In this document: positions 16,899 to 23,987 of the stretch, in pieces
Layout: every line of letters begins with the position of its first letter
Position numbering within the stretch: the first letter of the stretch is position 1
NCBI RefSeq assembly: GCF_001653715.1
Contig: NZ_LWHQ01000092.1
Span: 16,728-50,364 of the forward strand
Direction: 5' to 3'
Source: Methylobacterium platani
GTDB lineage: Bacteria > Pseudomonadota > Alphaproteobacteria > Rhizobiales > Beijerinckiaceae
Length of the DNA stretch: 33,637 bases
The notes under the pieces: generated by a model
The model's database searches: none
Seen by the model: the letters and a program-made list of their open reading frames with translations, nothing else
Told to the model about the DNA's origin: nothing
Translations under genes and position numbers: made by a program

Positions 16899-17848
16899 GC
16901 CTTCGCCTCCGGCCGCGGCCTACCCGCCTTTCGGGCTCGCGGCGCGTCCTCTTCCCGGGCTCGCGGCGCGTCCTCTTCCCGGGCTCGCGGCGCGTCCTCT
17001 TCCCGGGCTCGCGGCGCGTCCTCTTGCTGGGCTCGCGGCGCGTCCTCGGCGTATATGTAGATGCCGAAGTTCCACCTCGCGTCGCCGCCCGGGTCGGTCT
17101 CGCAGGCCGCGTGCGCCTCGCGGTTGGCCTGCTGCAGCGCGTCCATGGCGATCTCCCGCGCCCGCGTCTCGAGCCGCCGGGCCAGGGCGGGCGAGAGCCC
17201 GTCGTAATGCACGGCGCGCTCGAGGAAGCGCGGCTTCTCCTCCAGGATGTTGGCGACGGCGGCGGCGATGTGGTCGTGGAGGTTGCGGCCGAAATAGTAG
17301 AGCTGCTGCGTGCCGCCGCCGCCCGGCACGAAGGCGGCCTCCGACAGGACGATGCGGTCCGCGTCGTCGAGGGTGACGAGGCCGCGGTCGAGCCACTCGT
17401 CGAGCACCGCCCGTGGGCGCAGGTCCCGCGTCACCGAGGCGACCAGCCCCTCGAAGGACGGTCCGTCCTCGCCCGCCCGCGGCAGCGCCCTCGGGCGTCC
17501 GTCGGCGTCGGTGAAGTCCGGCGCCGCGATCCAGCGCGCGATGATCCGGCTGGTGCGCGAGACCGAGGCCGGCACCGCGCTCACGGGCGCGCCGGCACCG
17601 CGCAGGCGGCGCACCTCCTTGCGGTGGATGCCGGTGAGCAGGCTCACCCGGCTGTCGGTCTGGTCCTTGCCGGGCAGGGCGAAGTCGTACTCGGCGACGT
17701 TCACGTAGAGCTCGCGCAACAGGTCGGTCAGCGCCGGGAAGGTGATCCCGCTGCGCACGAATAGGCGCACCAGCGGCCGCAGCAGCCGGGCGAGCGGGGC
17801 CTGCAGCGCGCCCGCATCGGGCGGCAATCTCGGGTTCGGCTCTGACAT
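16895..17848 (-). CDS. DUF6502 family protein, probable DNA-binding regulator with repeat tail
   Basis: A 317-residue cytoplasmic protein of the DUF6502 type. Seen: an N-terminal region (residues 20-90) with LARLLRPLVRLFVRSGITFPALTDLLRELY and DSRVSLLTGIHRKEVRRLRG, which reads like a winged-helix DNA-binding domain; a middle helical region with DEWLDRGLVTLDDADRIVL; GTQQLYYFGRNLHDHIAAAV; and a C-terminal tail of REEDAPRA units. No biochemical role is known to me. Its promoter region is packed with inverted repeats, and it is coupled to an exported DUF5666 protein, so an autoregulating repressor is a reasonable inference. The ATG at 17848 is chosen by conservation; a weak ribosome-binding site precedes it. 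Confidence 0.85.
   Translation of the reverse strand: MSEPNPRLPPDAGALQAPLARLLRPLVRLFVRSGITFPALTDLLRELYVNVAEYDFALPGKDQTDSRVSLLTGIHRKEVRRLRGAGAPVSAVPASVSRTSRIIARWIAAPDFTDADGRPRALPRAGEDGPSFEGLVASVTRDLRPRAVLDEWLDRGLVTLDDADRIVLSEAAFVPGGGGTQQLYYFGRNLHDHIAAAVANILEEKPRFLERAVHYDGLSPALARRLETRAREIAMDALQQANREAHAACETDPGGDARWNFGIYIYAEDAPRAQQEDAPRAREEDAPRAREEDAPRAREEDAPRARKAGRPRPEAKA
16935..17049. repeat. 24-bp tandem repeat in the DUF6502 gene
   Basis: Units begin at 16935, 16959, 16983, 17007 and 17031 (the last partial). The first three are identical in DNA, the fourth differs by two bases near its end. Each encodes an eight-residue unit of the type REEDAPRA. Identity at synonymous positions indicates recent duplication by slippage or recombination. 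Confidence 0.9.
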
Positions 17849-17855
17849 CACGGTC

Positions 17856-17883
17856 GTTCTAGCCCAGGCGCCGTGGGACACAA
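17856..17883 (-). promoter_or_regulatory. Possible promoter of the DUF6502-DUF5666 operon
   Basis: On the minus strand TTGTGT (17883-17878) and TAGAAC (17861-17856) are separated by 16 bp. The -35-like element lies inside inverted repeat 1. If used, the transcript would start almost at the ATG, giving a leaderless message. Weak match; inference. Confidence 0.3.
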
Positions 17884-17889
17884 TCCCAC
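17873..17889. promoter_or_regulatory. Operator-like inverted repeat 1
   Basis: GTGGGACACAATCCCAC: 6-bp arms around a 5-base centre, 17 bp in all, 24 bp before the DUF6502 start codon. It shares the outer GTGG and CCCAC and the exact length with two further copies in the same gap. Confidence 0.7.
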
Positions 17890-17916
17890 AAAAGCGCCCT
17901 CCAGCCCGATTTCCGA

Positions 17917-17945
17917 TTGACGTGGGAAATTTGCCCACATACAGA
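17917..17945 (+). promoter_or_regulatory. Sigma-70-like promoter of the small membrane protein operon
   Basis: TTGACG at 17917-17922 and TACAGA at 17940-17945 are separated by exactly 17 bp. Predicted transcription start is near 17952. Inverted repeat 2 occupies the spacer and inverted repeat 3 starts at the predicted start site, the classic arrangement for repression. Confidence 0.6.
17922..17938. promoter_or_regulatory. Operator-like inverted repeat 2
   Basis: GTGGGAAATTTGCCCAC: 5-bp perfect arms, 17 bp, same layout as repeats 1 and 3. It sits between the -35 and -10 of the rightward promoter. Confidence 0.7.
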
Positions 17946-17952
17946 GTTGGCC

Positions 17953-17969
17953 GTGGTCGAAATTCCCAC
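17953..17969. promoter_or_regulatory. Operator-like inverted repeat 3
   Basis: GTGGTCGAAATTCCCAC: 4-bp outer arms GTGG/CCAC plus an inner GAA/TTC, 17 bp. Its centre is 31 bp (about three helical turns) from that of repeat 2, so two bound dimers would lie on the same face. Confidence 0.65.
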
Positions 17970-18037
17970 GCCGGACGATCCCATTCGGGACCGGCCGGCC
18001 CGGCATCGACCGCACGGAACAGTCGCAGGACATCCCG

Positions 18038-18238
18038 ATGGCCAGTCCCCTTCCCCTCGTGTGCCGCAGCCACGGTCCGGAGCCGCTCCGGCTCGCCTCC
18101 GCGCCGCGGCGCCGGCCCGCGTCGCGGCTGCCCCTGGCGATGCTGATGCGCGGCCTCGCGGTGGTCGCCGCCCTCGGGATGCCCGTGGCGGCGGCCACCC
18201 TCGCCGACCTCGTTCACCCGACCGCCGTCGCCCGCTGA
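18038..18238 (+). CDS. Small hypothetical membrane protein
   Basis: A 66-residue protein, not recognised. The ATG at 18038 has AGGA upstream. The N-terminal half is basic and proline/arginine-rich; residues about 33-60 form a hydrophobic segment (LAMLMRGLAVVAALGMPVAAATLADLV) that could be a single membrane helix or signal anchor. The stop is 17 bp before the next small gene, which has a strong ribosome-binding site, so they are likely co-transcribed from the promoter at 17917-17945. Short length makes coding status uncertain. Confidence 0.5.
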   Translation: MASPLPLVCRSHGPEPLRLASAPRRRPASRLPLAMLMRGLAVVAALGMPVAAATLADLVHPTAVAR

Positions 18239-18255
18239 CGAAGGAGACGTTCGCG

Positions 18256-18471
18256 ATGCTCGAAGCCCTGCGCAGCGACCGGGTCCGCCCGGCCCCCCTC
18301 GGCCGCGCCTTCCCGATGCCCGCGATCGGGGAGACCGGTCCCGCCTTCCGCTCCCGGCGCGAGCCGGCCGACGGGGGCGAGGCCGTCATCCTCGCCGCCC
18401 TCTGCCTCGTCATCGGCGGCGCGATCCTGCTGGTCGCCCTCCAGGCGATCTGCATCGTCCAGAACCTGTGA
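18256..18471 (+). CDS. Small single-pass membrane protein
   Basis: A 71-residue protein, not recognised. The ATG at 18256 follows AAGGAG at near-ideal spacing, which decides the start. Residues 1-42 are polar with several arginines; residues about 43-69 form one strongly hydrophobic helix (AVILAALCLVIGGAILLVAL and on), containing two cysteines, and the protein ends right after it. Positive charge before the helix predicts the N-terminus inside. It is second in a two-gene unit divergent from DUF6502 and ends at a GC hairpin. Confidence 0.65.
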   Translation: MLEALRSDRVRPAPLGRAFPMPAIGETGPAFRSRREPADGGEAVILAALCLVIGGAILLVALQAICIVQNL

Positions 18472-18486
18472 ATCCGGTTCGGACGC

Positions 18487-18513
18487 GCCGGCCCCGATGA
18501 TCCGGCCGGCTTT
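18487..18513 (+). terminator. Terminator hairpin after the small membrane protein genes
   Basis: GCCGGCC (18487-18493) pairs with GGCCGGC (18504-18510) around a 10-base loop and is followed by TTT, 15 bp after the stop codon. It would partly separate the small genes from the porin gene. Confidence 0.5.
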
Positions 18514-18576
18514 CGACCGCCCGGGCGGCCCGCCGCCCCGGCCCCTTCCCGACGAACCGCACACACGGCATCCCCG

Positions 18577-19356
18577 ATGACCAGATTGACCGAAGCGCTC
18601 GGCCTCGCCGGGGCGCTCGCCCTGACGGCCGCCCTCGCGGCGCCCCTGTTCGCCGCCGCGCCGGCCGCCGCCGCCGACCTGCCGCGCCGGGTCGCCCCGC
18701 TGCCGGCCTTCACCCCCGTCCCGGTCTTCACCTGGACCGGCTTCTATGCCGGCGTGAATGCCGGCGCCGGATTCGGCGGCGGCGGCGGCACCTTCACGGA
18801 CGCCACCTACGGCACCGTGACCCCGGGCAGCCGCGATGCCGCCTTCGTCGGTGGCGGCCAGATCGGCTACAACTACCAGTTCACGCCGGGCTCCGGCTTC
18901 GTGATCGGCGCCGAGGCCGACATCCAGGGCACGACCTTCGGGCGGCCCCGCAGCGGCCTCGTCGGCGCCACCACCTTCACCGATATCGGCCCGAGCCTCG
19001 ACTGGTTCGGCACGGTGCGCGGCCGGATCGGCTACGCCTTCGACCGCTTCCTGGTCTACGGCACCGGCGGCTTCGCCTATGGCGGCGGCAGCACGGCGTC
19101 GAACGCCTCCGTCTATACCGGCACCCTGCCGGGCTCCTTCCGCACCGGCTGGACCGCCGGCGGCGGCGTCGAATACGCCTTCACCGAGCGCCTGAGCGCC
19201 CGGGTCGAGGCGCTCTACGTCAGCCTCGACCGAAACGGCGGCAGCGGCGGCCTCGTCTACGACACCGCGACGAACGCCTATTACGGCCTCGGCAAGCCCA
19301 AGTCGGAGTTCGGCGTCGTGCGCGCCGGCCTCAACTACCGGTTCTCGACCGACTGA
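18577..19356 (+). CDS. Outer-membrane beta-barrel porin, Omp25/RopB-like
   Basis: A 259-residue outer-membrane protein. Seen: a signal peptide with a long Ala/Leu core ending near AAAADLP (residue about 35); WTGFYAGVNAGAGFGGGGG; QIGYNYQFTPGSGFVIGAEADIQG; DWFGTVRGRIGYAFDRFLVYGTGGFAYG; WTAGGGVEYAFTERLSARVEALYVSL; and the C-terminal GVVRAGLNYRF, all hallmarks of the alphaproteobacterial small eight-stranded barrel family. The protein ends STD after the usual terminal Phe, a slightly unusual C-terminus. It has its own hairpin terminator; the start has no strong ribosome-binding site. Confidence 0.93.
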   Translation: MTRLTEALGLAGALALTAALAAPLFAAAPAAAADLPRRVAPLPAFTPVPVFTWTGFYAGVNAGAGFGGGGGTFTDATYGTVTPGSRDAAFVGGGQIGYNYQFTPGSGFVIGAEADIQGTTFGRPRSGLVGATTFTDIGPSLDWFGTVRGRIGYAFDRFLVYGTGGFAYGGGSTASNASVYTGTLPGSFRTGWTAGGGVEYAFTERLSARVEALYVSLDRNGGSGGLVYDTATNAYYGLGKPKSEFGVVRAGLNYRFSTD

Positions 19357-19386
19357 CATCCCCCAGCATCAGCTCGGTCGAGAGGG

Positions 19387-19410
19387 CCGGAGGCGGGCGA
19401 CCGCCTCCGG
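19387..19410 (+). terminator. Terminator hairpin of the porin gene
   Basis: A perfect 10-bp stem, CCGGAGGCGG with its complement, closes on the four-base loop GCGA about 30 bp after the porin stop. The following bases are only moderately T-rich. Confidence 0.65.
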
Positions 19411-19462
19411 TCCACCTGTTCTGGTGTCGTACGGGTTCGCCCGCGCGATGTCTCGCGGTGGA

Positions 19463-20053
19463 TCATGGATCGAGTTGCGGAGCGGCGTCGTGCCCATGGC
19501 CGGCATCGATCCCGCAGGCGGCAGCGAGCGACGACAGTCGCCGCATCAGCTCATCCTCGTCGAGGACGCTTGCTGGCATGCGGTCGAGCCTCGATCGCAT
19601 CACCGCGAGAGAAAACAACCCCGCTGTCACTCCGGATTGCAGCCACGCCTGGTCCTTGTCCCGCCACGCCACCAGCTTGGCGAGGGCGACATCGTTCTGC
19701 TCGGGCACGATGGCCGTGACGCCGGGACATCCCGCGCTCTCATAAGGCGAGGCGCGCAGGTGCCAGTCTTGGGGCATCACGGAGGTGCTCGCCGAGACCC
19801 CGTCGGCGTAATAACCGTACCGATCGTGAAATGGCTATCCCTGCCCGATACTGCCTTCGATCGCGTCGGAGACGTCGTCCTGATCGGGAATATCCGGAAC
19901 GTACAGATCGGCTTCGGGCGTCATCAGCATGTCCGCCGGTATATTCTTGCAGCGCAGCAGCACGACCGTGGAGCCGACCAGAACGAAGGTGCGATGACCG
20001 GTGACGCTCGCAGCCGCGCGCAGCAGGTGATCGATCTTCTTCCTCTGCATCAT
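19463..20053 (-). pseudogene. Nucleotidyltransferase-like (DUF6036-type) gene with in-frame amber codon
   Basis: A 196-codon frame reads as one continuous protein apart from a TAG at 19837-19835. Before it: MMQRKKIDHLLRAAASVTGH, TFVLVGSTVVLLRCKNIPAD and ADLYVPDIPDQDDVSDAIEG, then SIGQG. After it, in the same frame: PFHDRYGYYADGVSASTSVM, GCPGVTAIVPEQNDVALAKL and DKDQAWLQSGVTAGLF. The fold resembles DUF6036/AbiEii-like nucleotidyltransferases, with VGS and a DLYV acidic pair. A single base change (for example TCG to TAG) explains the break. The ATG at 20053 overlaps the upstream stop by 4 bp (ATGA). Product would be a 72-residue fragment; the C-terminal half could only be made by readthrough or an internal start. 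Confidence 0.75.
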
Positions 20054-20439
20054 GGCGCGGCTGGGCCTGCCGATGGCTCGGCGCCGCCCGGAGCGGTGGC
20101 GTTCGCGCCCAGGCCGCTTCGTTCTCTCGGCGACAGGACGACAAAGACGGGCTGAGTGTCCCGAAGGATATCGCCTTCGGCCGAGTCTTCCAGCATCCGC
20201 CGGGCGATCACCTCGACATCCTGCCGAAGGAGATCGGTCCACAGGGAATAATATCTGGCCTGCCGCGGGTCACCCTGCATGAACCGATCGAGGTGATGCC
20301 GTCCGTTCTCCACAAGCCCGGGATCATCGATGATCCGGATCGCCACGGCGCGGGTGAGCGCGTAAGAGCGCCGCTTGCTGCGGTCATGAAAATCGGTCTT
20401 GGCGGGCAGGGACCGAACGAACCGCTCTCCTTCCGTCAT
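20050..20439 (-). CDS. Hypothetical protein, possible partner or antitoxin of the nucleotidyltransferase
   Basis: A 129-residue protein without a family name I can give. The ATG at 20439 has GGGAGG close upstream, which decides the start. Seen: MTEGERFVRSLPAKTDFHDR, AVAIRIIDDPGLVENGRHHL, DRFMQGDPRQARYYSLWTDL and EGDILRDTQPVFVVLSPRER, mostly helical and charged, with no membrane segment. It overlaps the downstream nucleotidyltransferase-like gene by 4 bp, so the two work as a pair. By analogy with AbiEi/AbiEii-type pairs it could be the antitoxin or regulator (inference from gene order only). Confidence 0.7.
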   Translation of the reverse strand: MTEGERFVRSLPAKTDFHDRSKRRSYALTRAVAIRIIDDPGLVENGRHHLDRFMQGDPRQARYYSLWTDLLRQDVEVIARRMLEDSAEGDILRDTQPVFVVLSPRERSGLGANATAPGGAEPSAGPAAP

Positions 20440-20639
20440 GCGACCTCCCTCTCGCAAACCTGCGGCGATCGTCCGCGAGCGCGCGACGAACGAGATGCAC
20501 GGCCGCCTCGGAACCATCGTACCGGGATATCGGCTGCGGTTTCAGCCGTTCCAAGCCCGAGCGGCGAACGATCCGGGCCCACCTTCGGAGCCCGGAAGCA
20601 GGTCTTTCCCATCGGGCGCCCGGGGACGCCCAGGCGGCC

Positions 20640-21086
20640 TCACGCCTTGTCGTCGATCAGCTGCGCGACCCGGCGCAGGGCCAGGAGATACCCTTGCGTA
20701 CCGAGGCCCGCGATCACTCCGTCGGCGCGCAGCGAGACGTAGGAGTGGTGGCGAAAGGCCTCGCGCTTGTGCACGTTCGAGATGTGCACCTCGATCACCG
20801 GCGCGTCGAAGGTGTTGAGCGCGTCGAGGATCGCCACGGAGGTGTGGGTGAAGGCCGCCGGGTTGATGACGATCCCGCCCGCGGTCTCGCGCGCCTCGTG
20901 GATCCAGTCGATGATCTCGTATTCGCGGTTCGACTGGTGGAAGCGGATCTCGAGCCCGAGCTCGCCGGCGAGCGTCCGGCAGGACGCCTCGACGTCGGCC
21001 AGGGTCTCGCTGCCGTAGATGTGCGGCTGGCGCTTGCCGAGCAGGTTCAGGTTCGGGCCGTTCAGCACGTAGACGAGGCGGCTCAT
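20640..21086 (-). CDS. aroQ: Type II 3-dehydroquinate dehydratase
   Basis: A 148-residue cytosolic enzyme of the shikimate pathway that removes water from 3-dehydroquinate to give 3-dehydroshikimate. Seen: VLNGPNLNLLGKRQPHIYG with the lid arginine (R19) and catalytic tyrosine (Y24); HQSNREYEIIDWIHEA; NPAAFTHTSVAILDAL with the substrate-binding Asn75; and EVHISNVHKREAFRHHSYVS with catalytic His101. Length is typical of the dodecameric class II enzymes. The ATG at 21086 has AGGAG upstream. In many alphaproteobacteria aroQ is followed by accB/accC; here it is not, so it stands alone. Confidence 0.97.
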   Translation of the reverse strand: MSRLVYVLNGPNLNLLGKRQPHIYGSETLADVEASCRTLAGELGLEIRFHQSNREYEIIDWIHEARETAGGIVINPAAFTHTSVAILDALNTFDAPVIEVHISNVHKREAFRHHSYVSLRADGVIAGLGTQGYLLALRRVAQLIDDKA

Positions 21087-21323
21087 CGGGGGCTCCTGTC
21101 GGGGTGGGGCGCGGGGGCGAACGATCCGCGCCGCGTCCGGGTCGCGAGGTCCCGGTTAGGAGCCTGTCCGCGCCCGGGCGTCAACCGCGGGCCGGCCCGC
21201 ACGAGAGCCGGACGGCATCGCCACGATAGGCGAACGGCATTGGCCGGCGCGGGGGTGCAGGCGCGAAGATCCGGACATCGAGCGGGACATTCCGCCTCCG
21301 CTCCCCGGACGAGGCTTCCTCCG

Positions 21324-21578
21324 ATGCGCAGCCTTCTTCTCGCCGGCGCCGTGCTCGCCGCCCTCTCCACCTCCGCCAGCGCCTGGACCCAGTCGCTCCT
21401 GCACCCCGAAGGCCGGGACGCCGCGGTCGCGACGACGATGCCGGCGCCCCCGCGCTATACCGGCTACGACGATCCCGGCCTGCGGGCGGCACCGCTGCGC
21501 GCACCGCGCGCCGTCCGGCAGGTCGAGCCGACGCGCCCGTCGGATCCGCCGGCCTGGCGCTCCTGCCCGTGGTGCTGA
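21324..21578 (+). CDS. Small exported hypothetical protein
   Basis: An 84-residue protein, not recognised. The ATG at 21324 is preceded by GAGG. Residues 1-20 are a clear signal peptide (MRSLLLAGAVLAALSTSASA); the mature part of about 64 residues is rich in Pro, Arg and Ala and ends in WRSCPWC, carrying both cysteines close to the C-terminus. It lies alone between aroQ (divergent) and the LysR gene. Its codon bias matches its neighbours, which supports real coding. Confidence 0.65.
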   Translation: MRSLLLAGAVLAALSTSASAWTQSLLHPEGRDAAVATTMPAPPRYTGYDDPGLRAAPLRAPRAVRQVEPTRPSDPPAWRSCPWC

Positions 21579-21698
21579 CGGATCCGTGCCGGTCGGCTCC
21601 GGCGGCCGCGTTCCCGCCCCGCCTTCGCGGTGTTAGCCTTGCGACTGCCCCCGCTACCGGGGCCCTTCGGTTCGAGGCCGATGCTGCGGAGGGCGGCG

Positions 21699-22625
21699 AT
21701 GGAGATGCACCAGGTCCGCTACTTCCTGGCCCTGTGCGAGGAGCACAACTTCACCCGCGCGGCCCAGGCCTGCAACGTCACCCAGCCCTCGCTTACCCGG
21801 GCGATCCACTTCCTGGAGCAGGAGCTCGGCGGGGCGCTCTTCCACCGCGAGCGCACCGGCACGCAGCTCTCCGAGCTCGGCCGCACCGTGCGGCCCTACC
21901 TGGAGGAGGTCTACGCCAAGGCGCAGGCCGCCCAGGCCGAGGCCCGCGCCTTCAGCCAGCAGCGCCGCACCCGCCTGACCCTCGGGGTGATGTGCACGAT
22001 CCAGCCCGACGCCCTCGTCGGGCTGATCGGGGGCCTGCGCTCCCGGCATCCGGGCCTCGAGCTCGATATCGTCGATGCCAGCGCCGGGGCCCTCGAGGAG
22101 CGCCTGCTCGCCGGCGGCCTCGAGGTCGCGCTCTACTGCCTGCCGGGACGGGAGCCCGACCCGCGGCTCCACCGCCTCGCCCTGTTCCGCGAGCCGATGG
22201 TGATCGCGGTCGCGGCCGGGCACCCCCTCGCCGCCCTGGAGGCGGTCCGCCCGCAGGACCTCAGCGGCCAGCACTACGTCCACCGCCTCAACTGCGAGTT
22301 CCGCGGCTATGCCGGCCCGATCTGGGAGGCGCAGGGCTGCACCGACTGCGAGACGATCTACCGGAGCGAGCGCGACGACTGGATCCTGGCGATGATCGCG
22401 GCGGGGCTCGGTTTCGGCTTCATGCCGCGCTCCTGCGTGACGCATCCGGGCGTGGTCGCGCGTCCGCTGGTCGACCCGGATTTCTGGCGCGAGGTCAATC
22501 TCGTCACGGTCCGCGGCCGGCCGCACGCCCCGGCGGTCGGGGCGCTCCTGCGCGAGGCGATGCGGGCGGAGTGGCTCGGCGCCCCGGCCCTCGCGACCGA
22601 GCGGGCGCGGGCTGGCGAGCCGTGA
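21699..22625 (+). CDS. LysR-family transcriptional regulator, cysteine-rich
   Basis: A 308-residue regulator. Seen: the N-terminal winged helix (MEMHQVRYFLALCEEHNFTR, then QACNVTQPSLTRAIHFLEQE), a linker helix to about residue 90 and a two-lobed effector domain with RTRLTLGVMCTIQPDALVGL and DDWILAMIAAGLGFGFMP. It contains about eight cysteines, including GCTDCE and NCEF in the effector domain, unusual for the family and suggestive of redox or metal sensing as in OxyR (inference). The ATG at 21699 has GGAGG upstream. No obvious divergent target gene lies next to it, so its regulon is probably elsewhere or includes itself. Confidence 0.93.
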   Translation: MEMHQVRYFLALCEEHNFTRAAQACNVTQPSLTRAIHFLEQELGGALFHRERTGTQLSELGRTVRPYLEEVYAKAQAAQAEARAFSQQRRTRLTLGVMCTIQPDALVGLIGGLRSRHPGLELDIVDASAGALEERLLAGGLEVALYCLPGREPDPRLHRLALFREPMVIAVAAGHPLAALEAVRPQDLSGQHYVHRLNCEFRGYAGPIWEAQGCTDCETIYRSERDDWILAMIAAGLGFGFMPRSCVTHPGVVARPLVDPDFWREVNLVTVRGRPHAPAVGALLREAMRAEWLGAPALATERARAGEP

Positions 22626-22640
22626 GGCCACCGGCCCGGG

Positions 22641-22661
22641 CCGGGCACGAGATCTGCCCGG
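22641..22661 (+). terminator. Hairpin just after the LysR gene
   Basis: CCGGGCA (22641-22647) pairs with TGCCCGG (22655-22661) around a 7-base loop, 16 bp past the stop codon. Confidence 0.45.
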
Positions 22662-22677
22662 GCTTCGCGCAACCGAC

Positions 22678-22727
22678 ATGACATTCTCGATGTCATCCCG
22701 GGTTCTCGCCTGCGGCGAGCCCCGGGA
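22678..22727. terminator. Double palindrome between convergent LysR and gguB genes
   Basis: ATGACAT TCTCG ATGTCAT (22678-22696) is a perfect 7-bp palindrome. It abuts a larger hairpin at 22696-22727 with outer arms TCCCGGG/CCCGGGA and inner arms CTCGCC/GGCGAG. Both genes point at it, so it can end transcription from either side. The CCCGGG core and its flanks resemble dispersed extragenic repeats of this group. Confidence 0.55.
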
Positions 22728-22773
22728 TCACCCGGAGGGTTTCACAGGCGTCCGCTCGACGGAGTCCGGTCGC

Positions 22774-23979
22774 TTACCGCTTCCGATAGTACTGATCGAC
22801 GCTCACCGCCCCGAGCAGCACCAGGCCCTTGATGACCTGCTGGTAGTCGATGCCGATGCCGAGGATCGACATGCCGTTGTTCATCACCCCCATGATCAGC
22901 GCGCCGACCACCGCGCCCGTCACCTTGCCGACGCCGCCGGACGCCGAGGCGCCGCCGATGAAGCAGGCGGCGATCACGTCGAGCTCGAAGCCGAGGCCGG
23001 CCTTCGGGGTCGCGGTGTTGAGGCGGGCGGCGAAGATCAGGCCGGCGAGCGCGGCGAGCACCCCCATGTTGACGAAGGTGAGGAAGGTCAGGCGCTCGGT
23101 GTTGATGCCCGAGAGCTTCGCCGCCTTCTCGTTGCCGCCGAGCGCGTAGACGCGCCGGCCGATCACCGTGCGGCTGGTGACGAAGCGGTAGAGCAGGATC
23201 AGGGCGAACATCACGATCAGGACGTTGGGCAGGCCGCGATAGGTGGCGAGCCAGGTGCTGAAGGCGACGATGACCGCGGCGACGAGCGCGTTCTTGAGCG
23301 CGAAGGCGCCCATCGGCTCCGGGGTGAAGCCCTGGCGCTGCTGCCCGATGCGCCGGCGCAGGTTCGAGCCGACGAGGATCAGCGCCAGCGCGACGCCGAC
23401 GAGCACCGAGGTGATCCGCAGCGCGCCGCCGGTGACGATATCCGGGATGAAGCCGGAGCTGAGCTTCTGGAAGTCGGGCGGGAACGGACCGACCGACTGG
23501 CCGGCGAGCAGCGCCAGGGTCAACCCCTTGAACACCAGCATCCCGGCGAGCGTCACGATGAAGGACGGGATGCGCAGGTACGCGACCCACCACCCCTGCG
23601 CCGCGCCGATCACCCCGCCGGCGACGAGGCAGAGCAGGGTGGCGACGAGCGGGTGCAGGCCCATCTGGACCATCAGGACCGCGGCGAGCGCGCCGATGAA
23701 GCCCGCGGTCGAGCCGACCGAGAGGTCGATGTGGCCTGCCACGATGACCAGCAGCATGCCGAGCGCCATCACCACGATGTAGCTGTTCTGCAGCACCAGG
23801 TTGGTGAGGTTGAGCGGGCGCAGCAGCGCCCCGTCGGTGAAGAACTGGAAGAAGATCACGATGCCGACGAGGCACAGGATCATGCCGTAGTCTCGCAGCG
23901 AGCCGGAGAAGGCCTTCGCGTTGAAGCCGGAAAGCGCCGGCGGGCGCGGAGCCTCGGCGGGCGTGGCGGTGTCGCTCAT
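22774..23979 (-). CDS. gguB: Sugar ABC transporter permease (MmsB/GguB type)
   Basis: A 401-residue inner-membrane permease of the ribose/xylose/multiple-monosaccharide class. Seen: MILCLVGIVIFFQFFTDGAL, the family motif LVIVAGHIDLSVGSTAGFIG, FIVTLAGMLVFKGLTLALL, and the cytoplasmic loop with ALGGNEKAAKLSGINTERL that contacts the ATPase, plus the C-terminal GGVGKVTGAVVGALIMGVMN. Its length of about 400 matches the MmsB/GguB branch, which is longer than RbsC. The ATG at 23979 lies 8 bp beyond the end of the ATPase gene. It is the last gene of the importer operon and ends facing a hairpin. Confidence 0.93.
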   Translation of the reverse strand: MSDTATPAEAPRPPALSGFNAKAFSGSLRDYGMILCLVGIVIFFQFFTDGALLRPLNLTNLVLQNSYIVVMALGMLLVIVAGHIDLSVGSTAGFIGALAAVLMVQMGLHPLVATLLCLVAGGVIGAAQGWWVAYLRIPSFIVTLAGMLVFKGLTLALLAGQSVGPFPPDFQKLSSGFIPDIVTGGALRITSVLVGVALALILVGSNLRRRIGQQRQGFTPEPMGAFALKNALVAAVIVAFSTWLATYRGLPNVLIVMFALILLYRFVTSRTVIGRRVYALGGNEKAAKLSGINTERLTFLTFVNMGVLAALAGLIFAARLNTATPKAGLGFELDVIAACFIGGASASGGVGKVTGAVVGALIMGVMNNGMSILGIGIDYQQVIKGLVLLGAVSVDQYYRKR

Positions 23980-23987
23980 CGGTCTCA

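Noticed and set aside
16930..17050. CRISPR array
   Set aside because: Units are contiguous 24-bp repeats without spacers and lie in frame inside a gene.
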